Origin: Ampelocalamus luodianensis
Taxonomy: Eukaryota; Streptophyta; Magnoliopsida; Poales; Poaceae
Direction of reading: 5' to 3'
DNA: 64,000 bases
NCBI GenBank assembly: GCA_036346255.1
Contig: CM070628.1
Location: 18,615,840-18,679,839, forward strand
Within the stretch, counting starts at the first letter, position 1, and each line of letters starts with the position of its first letter. The notes beneath the pieces are model-generated. The model was not told where the DNA came from. It was given only the letters and a program-made list of their open reading frames with translations, and did no database searches. Below, piece by piece: positions 47,435 through 60,505 of this stretch. The translations under genes were made by a program, and so were the position numbers.

Positions 47435-48980
47435 CTAATGATACAAAAGAGAAAGTAGCTCTGAATCAAAAGAACATAAGCCTCCACCGAGTCCACTAAG
47501 AGCGCATGTCACCACATCAGACGACTCGCCGACTCTCGCGCCGGCATGGCATAGGAAATCGCTGCTATCGCTGGTGCGGTAGGAACTCCGACACCACAAA
47601 AGGAGGTGCGTAATCGCAGGAGGTGCCAAGGCACTGGAACAGAAACGGTGCCAAGGCACCGTGGCCAAAAGTACCGGCGGTGGCATCCTCCGTGATGTCA
47701 AGATAGGGCCGAGGCCCCCAAGACCGAATAGGTGTGGTGCTAACATCCGAATCGAACCTCGCGAAGACGCCGCCTGCTCGTGCCGATGCCGCTTCGTTCC
47801 CATTTAATAATCTCGCGGATTCCGCCGACAGACCAATGCCTTGTGGCCCTCCCGACCACAAGGGCGACAAGATCCTGACCAAGAACACTCGACGCCCGAT
47901 GCTCATTGCCACACTTGAAACATTTCATACCTCGCCTCGAATCGGGCGCAACCTAGGCCCACTCACCGCGATCCGAAGTAAAAGATGACGTGGCCTTGTG
48001 GTTCTCGGACTTGAAGGAATTCTCTGGTCTTTGAACTTCTTGAAACCGGCTCGTAAATGACCCACTACCTCCTCCAAAATTCTTCTTCTCGTGCCACTAG
48101 CCCCACTGACCATGGTACCTCCTGTGCTGTAGATCCTCCCAAGCCGCATCTCTAGCTCCATGCCCCGGCTTGCTCTACCGGGGAGCTAAAGTCACGCAAT
48201 TCTAGCGCTCCCAAGACTGACGGAACTCCCGCTCGAGCCCCTGCGAAACCTCTTAGCCTTTTCTCGCCTCATCAGAGCCATCGCGGCACAAAGCGGATCG
48301 ATTGTTAAAACCCGCTTCATATTCCGACACCGTCATCTTACCTCGCTTGTAGCTCTGCAGCGAGACTTCCATCCTCTCCACAAACGATCTTTGGATAAAA
48401 CCTCCTCCTAAACTGCTCCACAAACAACTCCCATGTAACAGGCCATGAGCAGCAGCCCTAGCTGTCAAGACTCCTCCCACCGATGTCCGCTGCCCTTAAG
48501 CCGAAATGCCACAACCGTGCCTCATCTCGCATTTACATCCCCAAAGCACCAAAGTGCCTCTCCATGTGACGCAACCGGTTGGCGCATCCACTTGAGTGCC
48601 CAATCCATCAAAGGTATCAAGGCGCAGGGCGTTCCACTGATGCAATCCCATAGTAACTGCCGCGGGTACCACCGCGGGGGCCACCAATGGGACATCAACC
48701 GGAACAACTGGAGGAGCTTGATCCCCGAGAGCTGCTGAAGCAACCTCTTCCTCGACTCGCAGACTTGCTTCACCACTCTGCACTCGAACTTCGGCGGGGC
48801 ATTGCTCGCCTCGCCAAGACACCTGCCGCCACGACCACGACCTCCGCTCTTGCCATCTAAGAACACCACAATAAAACTAACCACAATAAGCATAAGAATA
48901 ACTAGTATCAAACCTTCAAGAATAATCATACAATGACAATAGCGTAGTGCAATGCAAAAGAAAACCCAATCCCACCTCAT
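47435..48980 (-). pseudogene. gag: Gypsy Gag with zinc knuckle, frameshifted
   Basis: Gag pieces lie in several frames from 48980 downwards, with a readable part near 48480-48253 (FVERMEVSLQSYKRGKMTVSEYEAGFN). A knuckle-like CFKCGNEHRAS is at about 47890-47928. Gag start and exact frame order are uncertain because of many indels. The 3' part (47435-47803) is low-complexity. Confidence 0.7.
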
Positions 48981-49028
48981 CAGTGCTTAGTGTGTCAAAA
49001 TTAATATTTCGATGCCCGCGACCTCTGA

Positions 49029-49042
49029 CCAGCTCGATACCA
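49029..49042 (-). promoter_or_regulatory. Primer-binding site, tRNA-iMet type
   Basis: The minus strand reads TGGTATCGAGCTGG one base past the 5' LTR end, close to the TGGTATCAGAGC site complementary to initiator methionine tRNA, with two mismatches. Confidence 0.7.
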
Positions 49043-49043
49043 A

Positions 49044-51350
49044 TCAGAACACCCCAACTCGTAACGAGCTTGGAATGCTACCAAAACTAAATACAACTAG
49101 AGCGAATTTACAAATTTTCGACAGAGTTTCCCTTGTATAATCTATGAGAATCAATTTTCTAACAAGTGAACATAACATTTAACAGTAATTTCATAAACCA
49201 ATTCACTCATGCATAAGGGATAATCATATGAAGGTAATCAAATAACACCATTCTCACATCCATAACTTATTTCGTCATTCATAATCATAAAATAACAATG
49301 GGTATTTCTCAACAGTCTATTTATTCTTATGTGATGCTAAAATAACAATTGCATTATTGTTGTGAAGTGGTGCATGCTTTCCAATCATCTACTCCCGCCC
49401 ATGCATGACGTCTTTGCCAGAAGTACCTAAATCAAAACAACGCAAGGATGAGCCATAGGACTCAGCAAGTATCAACAAGATTACAGGATCATAAAGACAT
49501 AACCGTTTGAACAACTTTAATCAACATTACTCATGGCATTTCAAATAATAAAAATACGCTGACAATGCTATGCACTCTTTGTTCTTTAACTCTTTACGCA
49601 TTTTACCGGTAACGCGGGGTATTCATCCGTCAATGGATACCCATGCCTGTGCTATCTGGCACAGGGACCAAGAGCCTATACAACAACTTGTATAGGGACC
49701 TTTGCCCGTCATCAAAATGTCGGCGACCTCTGTACATATTGCCCATATTTCATAAATGTGGGGACCTCAAGCTCTGTCATTGATCGACAGGGGACTCAAT
49801 CAATCACTTGGTCACCTCATGACCAAGTTTCAAGATGCTCAGATATGCATGAATATAACATCTATTTCTTCTCATTCAATAGAATTCAACATATACCTTT
49901 GTCATGAAAATGTAAGCATTATGAAATAATCTGCGGTCATAAAATGCAAACATCAACACCACTAGGGCCATCTCAACATCACTTTCACATGACAACAATG
50001 AACATTACACAACTCAATCATGACATGCAACAAGAATTTCCATTTTAACCCGAATACTTGCCTCAACCGTGCGAGAACGGCGAATGCGAAGTAGGTGCTG
50101 CCCTTGGGACCTCGCTGCCACCTGGACAAAAATAAAACCCCAAACTAAGACTAGCTTACTGGACCAAAACCATACTTAACATCACATTCGAAATCGCTAA
50201 CTTTTTAACATTTTCAACTTTTCTAATTTCTAGCGATAGGTCACTGCAAACAGCATACTTCAAAAATTCATAACTTTCTGCTCAGGGGTCCAAATGAGAT
50301 GATCTTGGACTTTCGGAAAAGATAATTAGGTTGCCTAAATAAACCTAGTTGGGGTGACCCTCTGATTCGGCCATCTTCTACCCCTACCAATCCCTTTAGT
50401 CAGAGCAGCTCAACAGCATTCAGTTTCTGGACAGAAATAAAGAAAATAGCATAACTTTCTCTTCGTTCATCCAAATTCAGTGATCTTTAGTTTTCCTGAA
50501 AGCTAAGAGAATTAGCTTCATTTTTCGTTATGGTGAGACCTCTGGAAACTCCTCTAACAGCAAGTTTAAATCAGGTTAAACTGACACTGTCAAATCTGTT
50601 ACCCACAGAAACATCATAGCACTAAAAATCATAACTTTGGCTACCAAGTCCGAATGACCTGATTCTTGTCGGCAATGAAAGATAACTACGATACCCACAA
50701 CTGTCTAGGAGATGCCCAGACCCAAATCTGCCTTTACCTTAACCAAAAACGACAATATATGCTACTGCAGAACACCGATCTACTGTCATCCGAAAATTGG
50801 ACAACAAGAAAACGACCCAAAACAAAGAACCTCGGGTTACCCTTGCCGAAACGACGAAGGTACGCTGCGCGGATGAAGATCACCACGAGTTCCTGGTTGC
50901 GATCCTTCTTCCCTTCTCCCTTTCTTCTCTTCCTTCTCCTTTCTCTCCTTTTCTTCCCTTCTTTTCTCTTCCTCTTGGCCGCCACCCAAGGCTTTTCTTT
51001 CTTGCTCTTGGCCAGCAACAATGGGGAATTAAGGAGGGTGCAAGGAGGTGGGGAGGTGGGGCTGCAAGGGGAGGGGAAGGGAAGGGTCGGCCGCAAGGGA
51101 GGAGAGGAGGCGGCCGCTAGGGAGGAGAGGAGGGGGCGGCTGCTAGGGAGGAGAGGAGGGGTTGGTCGGCTAGGGTTTGGGGAGGAGCCCCCTGGCGGGC
51201 CACCCCATCGGGCCTTGGCCCAGCCCAAGTTGCCAGGAAGTTTCGTTTTTCCCCCTCAAAAACCTGGTTTTAGCGAAAAAACTAAAGGTCACTTTCATGA
51301 TTATCAACCTGCTCTCAACAAAACTAACAAAAACTTTCCGGGATATTACA
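49044..51350 (-). repeat. 5' LTR of Tekay-type element
   Basis: About 2307 bases, starting TGTAATATCCCGG (minus, from 51350), with the same landmarks as the 3' LTR. The TG/CA end at 49044 is mutated to TCAGAAC. A 270-codon open frame at 50666-51478 crosses the LTR end and has no domain, so it is not a gene. Confidence 0.9.
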
Positions 51351-51355
51351 GCTTC

Positions 51356-51739
51356 GTTTTAGTTTATTTCCACCGAGAAGGTCTGTCACCGAGGAGTTTA
51401 CCACCATCGCCTCTGTTCACCGATGACCAACCGCCTTGGACCTTCACCGACTTCATTGACACCCTAAGCCCAATTTGAGCTTCAAATCCTACTGTTTTTA
51501 ATCATTTAGTTTATAAACTAATGAGTCTATGACATGTGGGACCACCATAGATTTTATAAATAAAATGATGAAATAAAAAGATGAGTCACTGACAAGTAGG
51601 GCCCACATGTAAGTTAATAAAATCTAGAAAAATGTAAAAATGAGAAAAGCCACCTTTAGCTCAGAGAAAAATATTCTTTCTCTGTTGGAAAGCGTAAGAC
51701 TAAGAAAATACGCTTTAGAAGTCGCTATTTTATTTATTT
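51356..51739 (+). other. CACTA F leader, right of gypsy insertion
   Basis: AT-rich sequence with a long run to an acceptor-like TTATTTATTTCCAG at 51730-51741, just before the TNP2 N-terminal exon. It probably holds an intron of the TNP2 gene. Nothing else is recognised. Confidence 0.4.
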
Positions 51740-54700
51740 CCAGGGTTTTCAATACGAACCGTGTGATAGACCAAAGCTGGATATACGCTAAGAACCATGT
51801 GAGTGAATAGTACATTAATGGCGTGTCTGCTTTTACAAGAGATGTCGAGGAGGATATGTTGAATAAAGGGGCATAATATATGTACTATCCATGCATTTGA
51901 TTTCAAAAGGGGTACACATATTGGACCATCATGGTGAAGAGCGATATGAAGATGTTTAAGAACCAAGCACGGATTGAAGCACACTTGATTGACAAGGGGT
52001 TTCAAAAGTGAACTATAGTGAGAGAGAGTACATTCGAGGATTGATGGACCAATATGGTGAAGAGCAAATATTTTAAATAAAAAGTATTATATAGGAAGGT
52101 AGTAATAACGATATAGCCGATGAAGTCAATGATATGTCATCGAATGATGTTGATTGTGGTTCCAATTCCATTGGCGCCTCCCCATCTCCCTTGGCTGCCT
52201 CCTTGCTCCTTGCGCCCCACCATGCCCCACAACTACCGGCGAGGATCGTCCACCCTGCTGCCCTGCTGTTGGAGGAGGAAGGCGAGGCTCTTCGCGGGGC
52301 TGTTGTTCAAGAAGGAGAAGAGGGAGGGACAAGGAGAGGATCGTCTTGAGGCTAGATCATCGTCGTCGCGGGTCTTCAAGGGTAACGAAGTGTTTCCCCC
52401 CGCTGTTTGATGAGTTTTAGTTGCGAATCCGATTAGTTGCGTTAGATCGTCTTGCTGCCGGTAAACGTTCAGTTCTGTCCAGGAAGTTGTGCGACGGTTT
52501 TCGCGACCTTAGAGGCAGAATCAGAGGATCCCATCTCCTAGAGTTTTGTAGGTTTTGTTCTTAGCTTTCATTGGCCACCGAGTTCACTCGATTCCGAGGT
52601 CTGAGTCAAAAGTTATGGTCGATTTAGTTTCTGCTGCCAGAAATCTGACGAGAATAAACGGTCTGGATATTTCCTAAAATATGATAGGAAATTGGAAGAA
52701 TCTGAAAGTTCACCCAACTAGGTTATTGTAGATAATTCGATAACCTTTTCAGATTGTTAAAGAACGATCAATTCGGAGTTATATCTCAAAAGTTATGGTC
52801 ATCTGAATATTGCTGTTGGACTGCTGTCCAGAGACGGTTTTCTGTCAGTAAGTCGGTGTTCTGCAGTCTAGTGTTGGTTAACCTGATAGAAGCGCATATT
52901 TAGAGGGGTTTCCAGAGGGTCTCACCATAACAAAAACGAGGCTAATCCTCTTAGCTTTCAGGAAAACTAAAGATCACTAAATTCGGACGAACGTAGAGAA
53001 AGTTATGATAGTTTTAGTGCGCTGTCCAGAAAGGGTGACGTGAAATCGATGTTTTGTTAATCAGCTTAAAAGTGATTTTAGAAGGCCGAATCAGGGAAGC
53101 TCACCAACTAGGTTTAGATGGGAAATTTGATTGCCTTTCAATGAAGTCCAAGAACACTTAATTTGGACCACCGTACGGAAAGATATGAATTTTAGAACTT
53201 GACTGTTCACAGAAGGTACAGAACAGCAATTAGGAATTTGGAGTCGGGTTTGGGTTGCGAGCTATTGCTAGTTGTGTTTGTTTTTAGAATTCATGTGGTT
53301 CGTTACTGTGGTCTTAGTCTATGTTCTTGATTGAATTTAGGTGGGGGAAGAGTACCGGAGGCGGCACCGACTTCACGTTCCCAGTTCTCACGTGGTTAAG
53401 GCAAGTGCATTGTTTGATTCGTGATTGTGTTTGATTGGTCATGATTGTGTGTTTCTCGATATGTGGTAGCATAGTGAGATTGTTGGCTTGATGTTGATTT
53501 AAGATTGGTGGATGCGTCATATATGTCCAGGCTCTATTGTTATATGTTGTTACTGTCTTGTGGTAATTTGATGATGATTAAGCGATGAGCATGTGCATAT
53601 TGAAATCATATTGAGGCTTGGTCATGTGGTGACCAAGTATGTTTCTTTGAGATTCCCGTCATGAAGGTGGCGGGCGAGATCCCCACACTGTGGAGTGTGG
53701 GCTTGAGGTCCCCATTACTTGAGTAATGGGCAATTGGTCCACGTGCGTGCGCGCCACGAGCATGGGTATGCGGCGAACTATTCTGTGTAATGCAGAGAGA
53801 GTTCCTGAGCATTGCATAAATTCGAGGACTTGATGGAGGACTGCATGGGGAGAAGACTTTGTTCCTCGTTGTTTTTAGTAAGTGGGCGAGATGCTCAAAG
53901 GTTTAATATCTTGCTAGAATACACAAGGTTGTCATCCATGCTTGAACTGCTGAAATTGAAGGCAAGCAACGGTTGGTCCGATAAGAGTTTCACAGTGTTA
54001 TTAGGTCTCTTAGAGAACATGCTTCCGGATGGAAACGAAGTTGCCCAAAACCACCTATAGAGCCAAGAATGTTCTTTGTCCATTGGGAATGGAAGTAGAA
54101 AAAATACAAGCATGTCCGAATGATTGTATCCTCAACCGTAAAGAGTGCGCAAACATGCATGTATGGCCGGTGTGCAACGCATCTCGATACAAGCATAAGA
54201 ATCAATCAGATGATGGCGAGGGAATTGAGGTGAAGAAAGGACCTCTTGCTAAGGTGCCATGGTATCTTCCTGTAATTCCCCATTTGAAGCAGTTTTTTGC
54301 GAACCCAAAGGAGGCAAAACTGCTGCGTTGGCACTCGGAGGAGCGTAAGCAGGATGGAAAGCTAAGACATCTTGCTGATTCCACCCAGTAGAGAAACATC
54401 GATAGGAGATTTGTAGACTTTGGTGCGGGGCCGAGTAAGATAAGGTTTGGATTGAATATAGATGGAATGAATCCTTTTGGTAACATGAGTAGCCGACATA
54501 GCACTTGGCTCGTCACTCTCTGTATCTACAACCTTCTTCCTTGGATGTGTATGAAGTGGAAGTATATTTTACTGTCGATACTTATCTAAGGGCCGAAGCA
54601 ACCTAAGAATGATATTCATGTGTACCTAGCACCATTGATAGAAGATCTAAAAATACTATGGATCAAAGGGGTACAGGTATGGGATACGTACAAACGAGAG

Positions 54701-56267
54701 AACTTTACTTTACGCTCCTGGTTGTTCTACACCATAAATGATTATCCCGCCCTTGCTAACCTAGCGGACCAGAGTACAAAAGGGGCCAAAGCATGTACTC
54801 ACTGCTTAGATGATATCGAGAGTTTGTGGCTGAAGCACTCACGCAAATCTGTGTACATGCGTCACCGTAGGTTCATTCGGAGGGCTCACCCATACCGCAA
54901 GATGAAGAAATAATTCGATGGAGAGAAGGAGGATAGTTCAGCTCTAAGGCATTTAAGAAGAAAAGAGGTCTATGATATGGTTAAGGATTTAGATGTTGTG
55001 CTCGGAAAGGGACGTAAATCGAGGACCTGTGAGAAGAACATCTGGAAGAAGATATCAATATTTTGGGACTTACCTTATTGGGAGCACCTAAAAGTTCGCC
55101 ATTGCATCGACGTCATGCATGTAGACAGGAATGTATGTGATAGCTTGATTGGTTTCTTACTGAACATTCGTGACAAAACAAAGGATGGTGTCAATGCACA
55201 GCTTGACTTGGTTGAAATGGACATCAGGCCTGAGTTAGCACCGACAGAGACCGATAAAAGACGAATGTACCTTCCCCCTTCTTGTTACACTCTATCTAAG
55301 GCCGAGAGAACTGAACTATGCTACTGCTTTCATTGTGTTAAAGTTCTGTCCGGTTACTCTGCCAACATGAAGAAACTTGTTTCGATGGAAGATTTTAAGT
55401 TAATTAGCATGAAGTCTTATGATTATCATGTGCTGATGACACAAATACTCCCAGTTGTAATTAGAAGTATTTTGCCGATCATGGTCCGAGAGACAATCAT
55501 GAGGCTGTATTATTTTTTTTAACACAATTGCTCAGAAGGTCAACGATCCCGAAGGACTAGATGCTCTACAAGACGAGGTTGTGATGACTCTATGTCATCT
55601 TGAGATGTATTTCCCTCCATCGTTTTTCAATATCATGGTTCATCTCATTATTCACATTGTGAGGGAGATAAAGATGTGTGAGCCCATGTTCCTACATAGC
55701 ATGTACTCGTTCGAGAGATTCTTGGAAATTCTCAAGTCCTATGTATGAAATCGATCTTGGTCGGAGGGCAGTATCGTCGAAGGTTATGCAATCGAAAAGG
55801 TTATTGATTTTAGCGTCAATTACATGGCTCAGGTCGAACCGATAAGGGTGCCTCAATCTCGCCATGATGGGAGGCTCGAGGGCGTCGGGAACATCGAAAG
55901 GAAAGCAATCACTCCAGAGATGAGAGCGTATGCTCAAACCCATTTCATAGTCTTGCAACACATGACTGGAGTGTCCCTGTATATCGACCAACACAAGGAC
56001 ATGCTTCGACAACAAAATCCGGAGCGGCTTGATGTTTGGATCACAAGACAGCACAACAGTTAGTTCAACCAATGGTTGAAGGAGCGACTCGCTAGGAAAT
56101 CATCAAGTGATACGTTGACATGGTTGGAAAAAGAGCCAACATTTAAAGTTGTGACATGGCAAGGATACGACATAAATTGGTACAAATTCTATACGCAGGC
56201 TCAGGATATAAAGAGCACTAACCAGAACAACAATGTCAGCATAGATGCATTCAATATCGATGGGTTG
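51740..56267 (+). pseudogene. CACTA TNP2 transposase, heavily broken
   Basis: Same gene as 21026-24218 but more decayed. The N-terminal exon at 51760-51900 reads DRSWIYAKNHVSE with stops. At 52100-52160 it reads NNDIADEVNDM, then an LTR fragment interrupts. Coding resumes at 53818 (KFEDLMEDC) with LELLKLKASNGWSDKSF, then in another frame VCPLGMEVEKI… and WPVCNASRYKHK (54029-54391). Near 54455 it reads LNIDGMNPFGN, then APLIEDLKILW and WDTYKRENFTLR (54620-54913), RHCIDVMHVDRNVCDSLIGF (near 55090), VLSGYSANMKKL (55340) and TWQGYDINWYKFYT (56155). It stops at 56267 (NIDGL) where a gypsy element begins. The last 110 or so residues are absent. Confidence 0.85.
52165..53817 (+). mobile_element. Tekay-type LTR fragment inside TNP2
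   Basis: The sequence matches the LTRs at 41813-44127 and 49044-51350 in reverse orientation. It includes a block near 52945-52985 identical to one near 43240-43270 and a block near 53640-53780 similar to 42370-42580. Both LTR ends are missing and no target duplication is seen. TNP2 codons that should lie between are lost (about 30 residues). Confidence 0.7.
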
Positions 56268-57085
56268 TGATGAACCATGAAGGTCCTATTCTGGCCCGAT
56301 CTTTCAATGAGAAGGTTAGTTCGGTAGTAGTTGCTCAACTCTCACGATCCTGGCTATGAACTCGTAAGGCTCGAAACCACGCAATCGCTGAACTACTCGA
56401 CAAGTCCTTATCAACCGTGCACGAATACCCGGATGACCTGATCATGAAGATCAATTCCTACATACACTATAGAAGCACGCAAGAATAAGATAGATAAGCA
56501 ATCTGAAATTGTGATTAGGAATTGAAATTGTATTGATAAGTGGGGTTCTAAAGAACAATGTCGCTGTTGATCTCGCCGAACAAGAGGACAAAGTATAAAG
56601 TAGCAAAGCTAAACTTCAATCAAAAAACCTGATTTTTGCTAAGGGGCAGCGGCTCCTATATGAGGGGTGCGGCCAGGAGGTGGGAACCCTAGGACCAGTG
56701 GCACTATTCATAGGTATTGTTCATGTGAACAGTAGAGGCTCCCTAGGGTGGTCAGCCAACATATGGGCCTTATGGGCCAAATCGGTATATACATTACATT
56801 GCCTGTGGGCCAACAATTGGTCACGCTGCACCATGGCATGTAGACGCGACTCCATGGCATGTAGACGTGGCTCAACTCGTAGGAGTAGAAATAGCTCGAT
56901 CCAATTGGGGAATGTGGCATTGCAATGGCTGAAAGTCCATTTGGTGAAGATGTGGTTGAGGTAGAGGATGTAATGCAGCAGGTCGAAGTAGTGGTTGCAT
57001 CCTTAGGATTGATGTCCTCATCATCCTCCTTTTCTTGAATTTGAGTCGTCCTCGACTCAATCGTTGTCTCTAAATCATCACTTTC

Positions 57086-59115
57086 CTACAAAAGGTTAGT
57101 AGCAACAGGAGGCAAAGTAACATGCATATCTTCTAATGGACACAAAGATTCTTTGCAAACCATACCATAGCATTCAGATTCATGTTTTTCCAAGTCAATG
57201 CAATAAAATTTTGTAGATAACATAATAGGAGCTTTCAATTTAATTTCACTTGAAGCTATAATCTTATGATCATCTTTTGTCTTCTCCTTACTTGTTCTCT
57301 CAGTTCTTTCTAATTCACCCTTTAAAATGGCAGCAGGAGACCTTAAAAGCAAAGTGATTTTCTTTTCTTTATATGTGAAAGTATAATGATTAGATCTACC
57401 ATGATGTTTAGTATATCTATCATATTTCCAAGGTCTACCTAATAATAACGAGCATGCTTGCATAGGTACAACATCACAATCAAAATAGTCATGATATGAT
57501 CCAATATAAAAATGTACGCGCACAAGTTTAGTCACCTTCAACTTACCACAAGAATTCAGCCATTGAATGTAGTAAGGGTGAGGGTGCTGAGTGGTGGTCA
57601 AGCCAAGCTTCTCGACCATGTCTGTGCTAGCAAGATTGCTGCAACTTCCGCCATCGATGATGAATCTACATGAACGTTCCTTGATGACAAACATGGATTG
57701 AAACAAAGTGTGGTGTTGATTTTGTTCAGCAAGCTCCATTTGAGCACTTAGCACATGCTGGATAACTAGAATTTGGTACTTCTGAGATGCCTCATAGCTT
57801 ATATGTTCTTCCTCAATTTCATCACCTGTATTGTTAGTTGCTACCAAAACATGTTCTTTCTTAATATTGCTAGCTGAAGTATAGTCACCATTGTCATTAA
57901 TAAGCAAAGCTCGTTGACTTAAACAATCGCGCATCAAGTGCCTAAATCCTTTGCAACGGTGACATTGTACATCTCTAGATCGCCTTATAGAAGCAACGAA
58001 AGAAACACTTTTTATAGGGATTTGTATCTTTGCTGATTTGCTTGCATCAGGGACATGCATAGGAGTGGAAGGAGCAGCAGGGGGGCACGACTTGAGGAGG
58101 GTGCCATGTGTTGTTGCTGACTTGGCCGACCTACAAAAGATCCACCAAAATTGCCCCTAGAGCGAGATTGTCGACCCTGCACTTCTCTTTCAGCTTTGCA
58201 AGTAAGATGGAGTAATCGAGTGATAGAATTGTATTCTTTATAATCAAGTATATCCTGAATTTCATGGTTTAAACCTCCCAAAAAATTAGCCATCTTAGCA
58301 TCTTCAGTTCTATCTAAACCACAACGCAATAAACCACAACTACTACCTTGTCTTAAGCGTTGTAATTTATTAAGCAATTCATAAGAATAATATGTAGGTA
58401 TAAATCTATGTCTCATTGCTCTCTTCAAAGCATTCCATGTTCTAGGTATATCCTGATGAGTACGACCATATTCACTCCACCAAATAGATGCAAAATCTAA
58501 AAACTCACTAGTAGCAGTGCTAACTTTCTTATCTTCGGGAAATTCATGACAAGCAAATTTTTGTTCTACAATAAGCTCCCATGTGAGATAAGCATCAGGA
58601 TCATATTTTCTAGCAAAAGGAGGCATAGTGAATTTAATTTTACCAAATGCATCATTATGGTCACGTACCTCACGTTGATTTCTTCCCATACCTTGACGAT
58701 TGTGACGAAGCCGACGATGGTTGTGATCATTGTGAACATTGAGTCCATCGGTTTCCGTATTAGCAGTTTTGTTGTTCATTTCTTCTTCTTCCACCTTATC
58801 TACCCAAGAGCGAGCAGCAGGCAGTGTGCGGCGAGCAGGAGGTGGTGTGCGGTGAGCAAGAGGGTCGTCCACCCTTGGCTCATCCTAGGCCGTGTTTTCA
58901 GCAAGTGGCTAACGTTTGAGGAGCGCAACATGTGTGTGGAGCACCGCGAGGTTGTCATTGATCTTATCCAAGGCATTGTGAATGCTCTCTCCGAGCGAGT
59001 GCTCCATGTACTGCATGAGCTCTCTTGTGCAAGGTGTGAAAGATCCTTCACCAATATGCTTCGAAGAGTGGTCGTTGTTGTTTCCACCATGTGTAGATCC
59101 GTGTGATCCTACCAT
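57086..59115 (-). pseudogene. gag: Gypsy Gag and protease, no polymerase
   Basis: The start at 59115 (MVGSHGSTHG) leads to 58909 (…HTHVALLKR) and a frameshift. The main Gag frame is 58872-58012 (AYLTWELIVEQKFACHEF, EFLDFASIWWSEY), the chromovirus gag domain. A second shift near 58050 leads to 58060-57086, with a zinc knuckle CHRCKGFRHLMRDC, then a retropepsin-like domain: IIDGGSCSNLAS and LLGRPWKYDR. The usual D-S/T-G is D-G-G here, so the protease is probably impaired, although the Asp is kept. It ends with a stop at 57086; no polymerase follows. Confidence 0.8.
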
Positions 59116-60360
59116 TGTTAGTAGAAAACAAAGAAAAAATCATAGTGTATATGTCCCAATGAACTACTAGGTTATAGAGTTTTCAACAGTTGCTCACACT
59201 CAAGCTTTTACCAAGTTCTTACAAGCTCTTTCCAATGCAGCAAGGAAGTGGTACAACTGGTGGCTGGTTCGTGAAACTCTCACCTGTGAATAGCCCAACA
59301 ATTGCGAGGAACGATACCTGCTGAGTTAGTAGGAAGTGGAGCTCGGTAGGCTTCAAATGGTAGTAATGATCAGCAATAATCAAATCAGTAAATGCAAGTT
59401 GAAAATTTGTTCAAAGTACTAGTCAAAGGTTGTTGATCCTAGCCTAATCAAAACTAGCAAATCAAAGCCATATGAAGCAAAATGTAAGCAATGAAAACTC
59501 TCACAATAAGTTCTAGGAGAGATGCTAGCCACCTACTCAAACTTCTGTGAAGGGCATAAGATTGTTCACATGATGTACAGCACAAAACACAACAATATCG
59601 GTGCAATGCAAACAACCCTCTAGATTGAGTAGAAACAATAACTAATCTTAAATGATGAAAAAGCAAAGTTTTATATGGCTTATATATGCTCATTCAAAAA
59701 AAATTTGATGAGATCTACAACTTTCCAATTGAGGTGAACCCCAAATTCCGAAGGAAAAACCAAATGAATTGGCAAAAACAGAAAACCAAAAACTTGCAAT
59801 ATGAATTTGGAGGCTGAAGATGGCCGATTTTGGGCGTTTGGAGGGCGACTGGTATAAGTTGGTCATTTTTTTCGGATGTCGAATTTTGACTCCATATGCA
59901 AAAGTTATGCCCGTTTTACTGAAGGTCTCTCGGAATCAGACTCAAATTTATTTCGACCTCAAATTGAAACTACTATATCTTTTGCTCCCTTGGGCCAAAC
60001 TTGCTCAAATTTTTTGTGGAGGCTTGTGGATGTATGCAGAAGGGCTCCACCAAATTTCACTAGATTTGGCAAAGGTTTGATGTGCTTTCAATTTCAGAAA
60101 GATGGGCTCTCTCTTTTGTTTCTTCTGTTTTTTCTCTCTTTTTTCTCTTTTTTTCTTTTTATTCTCTCTCTCTGAAGACCTAAAACCAATCTATGGCATT
60201 GTGGTTGCGGCAAAAACTGAAATCAATCCAATCCTTTTTCTTCTCTTTCAAAACAACCGAAACAACCAAGGCACAATGCGGCACATGGAATTAGGGTTCG
60301 GTAGGGAGTTGGATGCCGAACTTGGCTATGGAGAGGAAAGGCAGCGTGGGGAGGGGCAAT
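59116..60360 (-). other. Leader of the gag-protease element
   Basis: Non-coding sequence between the gag start and the primer-binding site. AT-rich to 60100, then a T-rich stretch and GC-rich repeats. No gene was recognised; open frames are short or repeat-derived. Confidence 0.5.
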
Positions 60361-60505
60361 CGGTGGCTGTGGTAGAGAAGAGGCAGCACCGGCAGGCCAA
60401 GTTGGTGGCCACGGTAGAGAGGAGGCAGTGCTGGCAGGTTGAGTTGGTGGCCGCGGTAGAGAGGAGGCAGCGCCGGCAGGCCGAGTTGGTGGTCGTGGTA
60501 GACGG
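60361..60505. repeat. 45-bp GC-rich tandem repeat in leader
   Basis: Three to four units of about 45 bases containing GTAGAGAGGAGGCAGCGCCGG and related forms at 60375, 60415 and 60460. The period is a multiple of three, so frames on both strands stay open (for example 60102-60719). They carry no domain. Confidence 0.7.

Larger units (their letters stand above)
41813..51350 (-). mobile_element. Complete Tekay-type Ty3/gypsy element, TSD GCTTC
   Basis: A 9.5-kb element with direct LTRs, PBS, PPT and full gag-pol order on the minus strand. Perfect 5-bp target duplications GCTTC lie at 41808-41812 and 51351-51355. Domain order is gag, CCHC, protease, RT, RNase H, integrase, with a chromodomain-like C-terminus, as in Tekay/Del chromoviruses. 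The coding region is broken by many small indels although the LTRs look closely similar. Confidence 0.9.

Noticed and set aside
50666..51478. 270-codon open frame
   Set aside because: It lies in the Tekay-type LTR and crosses its end at 51350 into flanking sequence. The matching LTR at 43429-43940 does not keep the frame, and no domain is seen.
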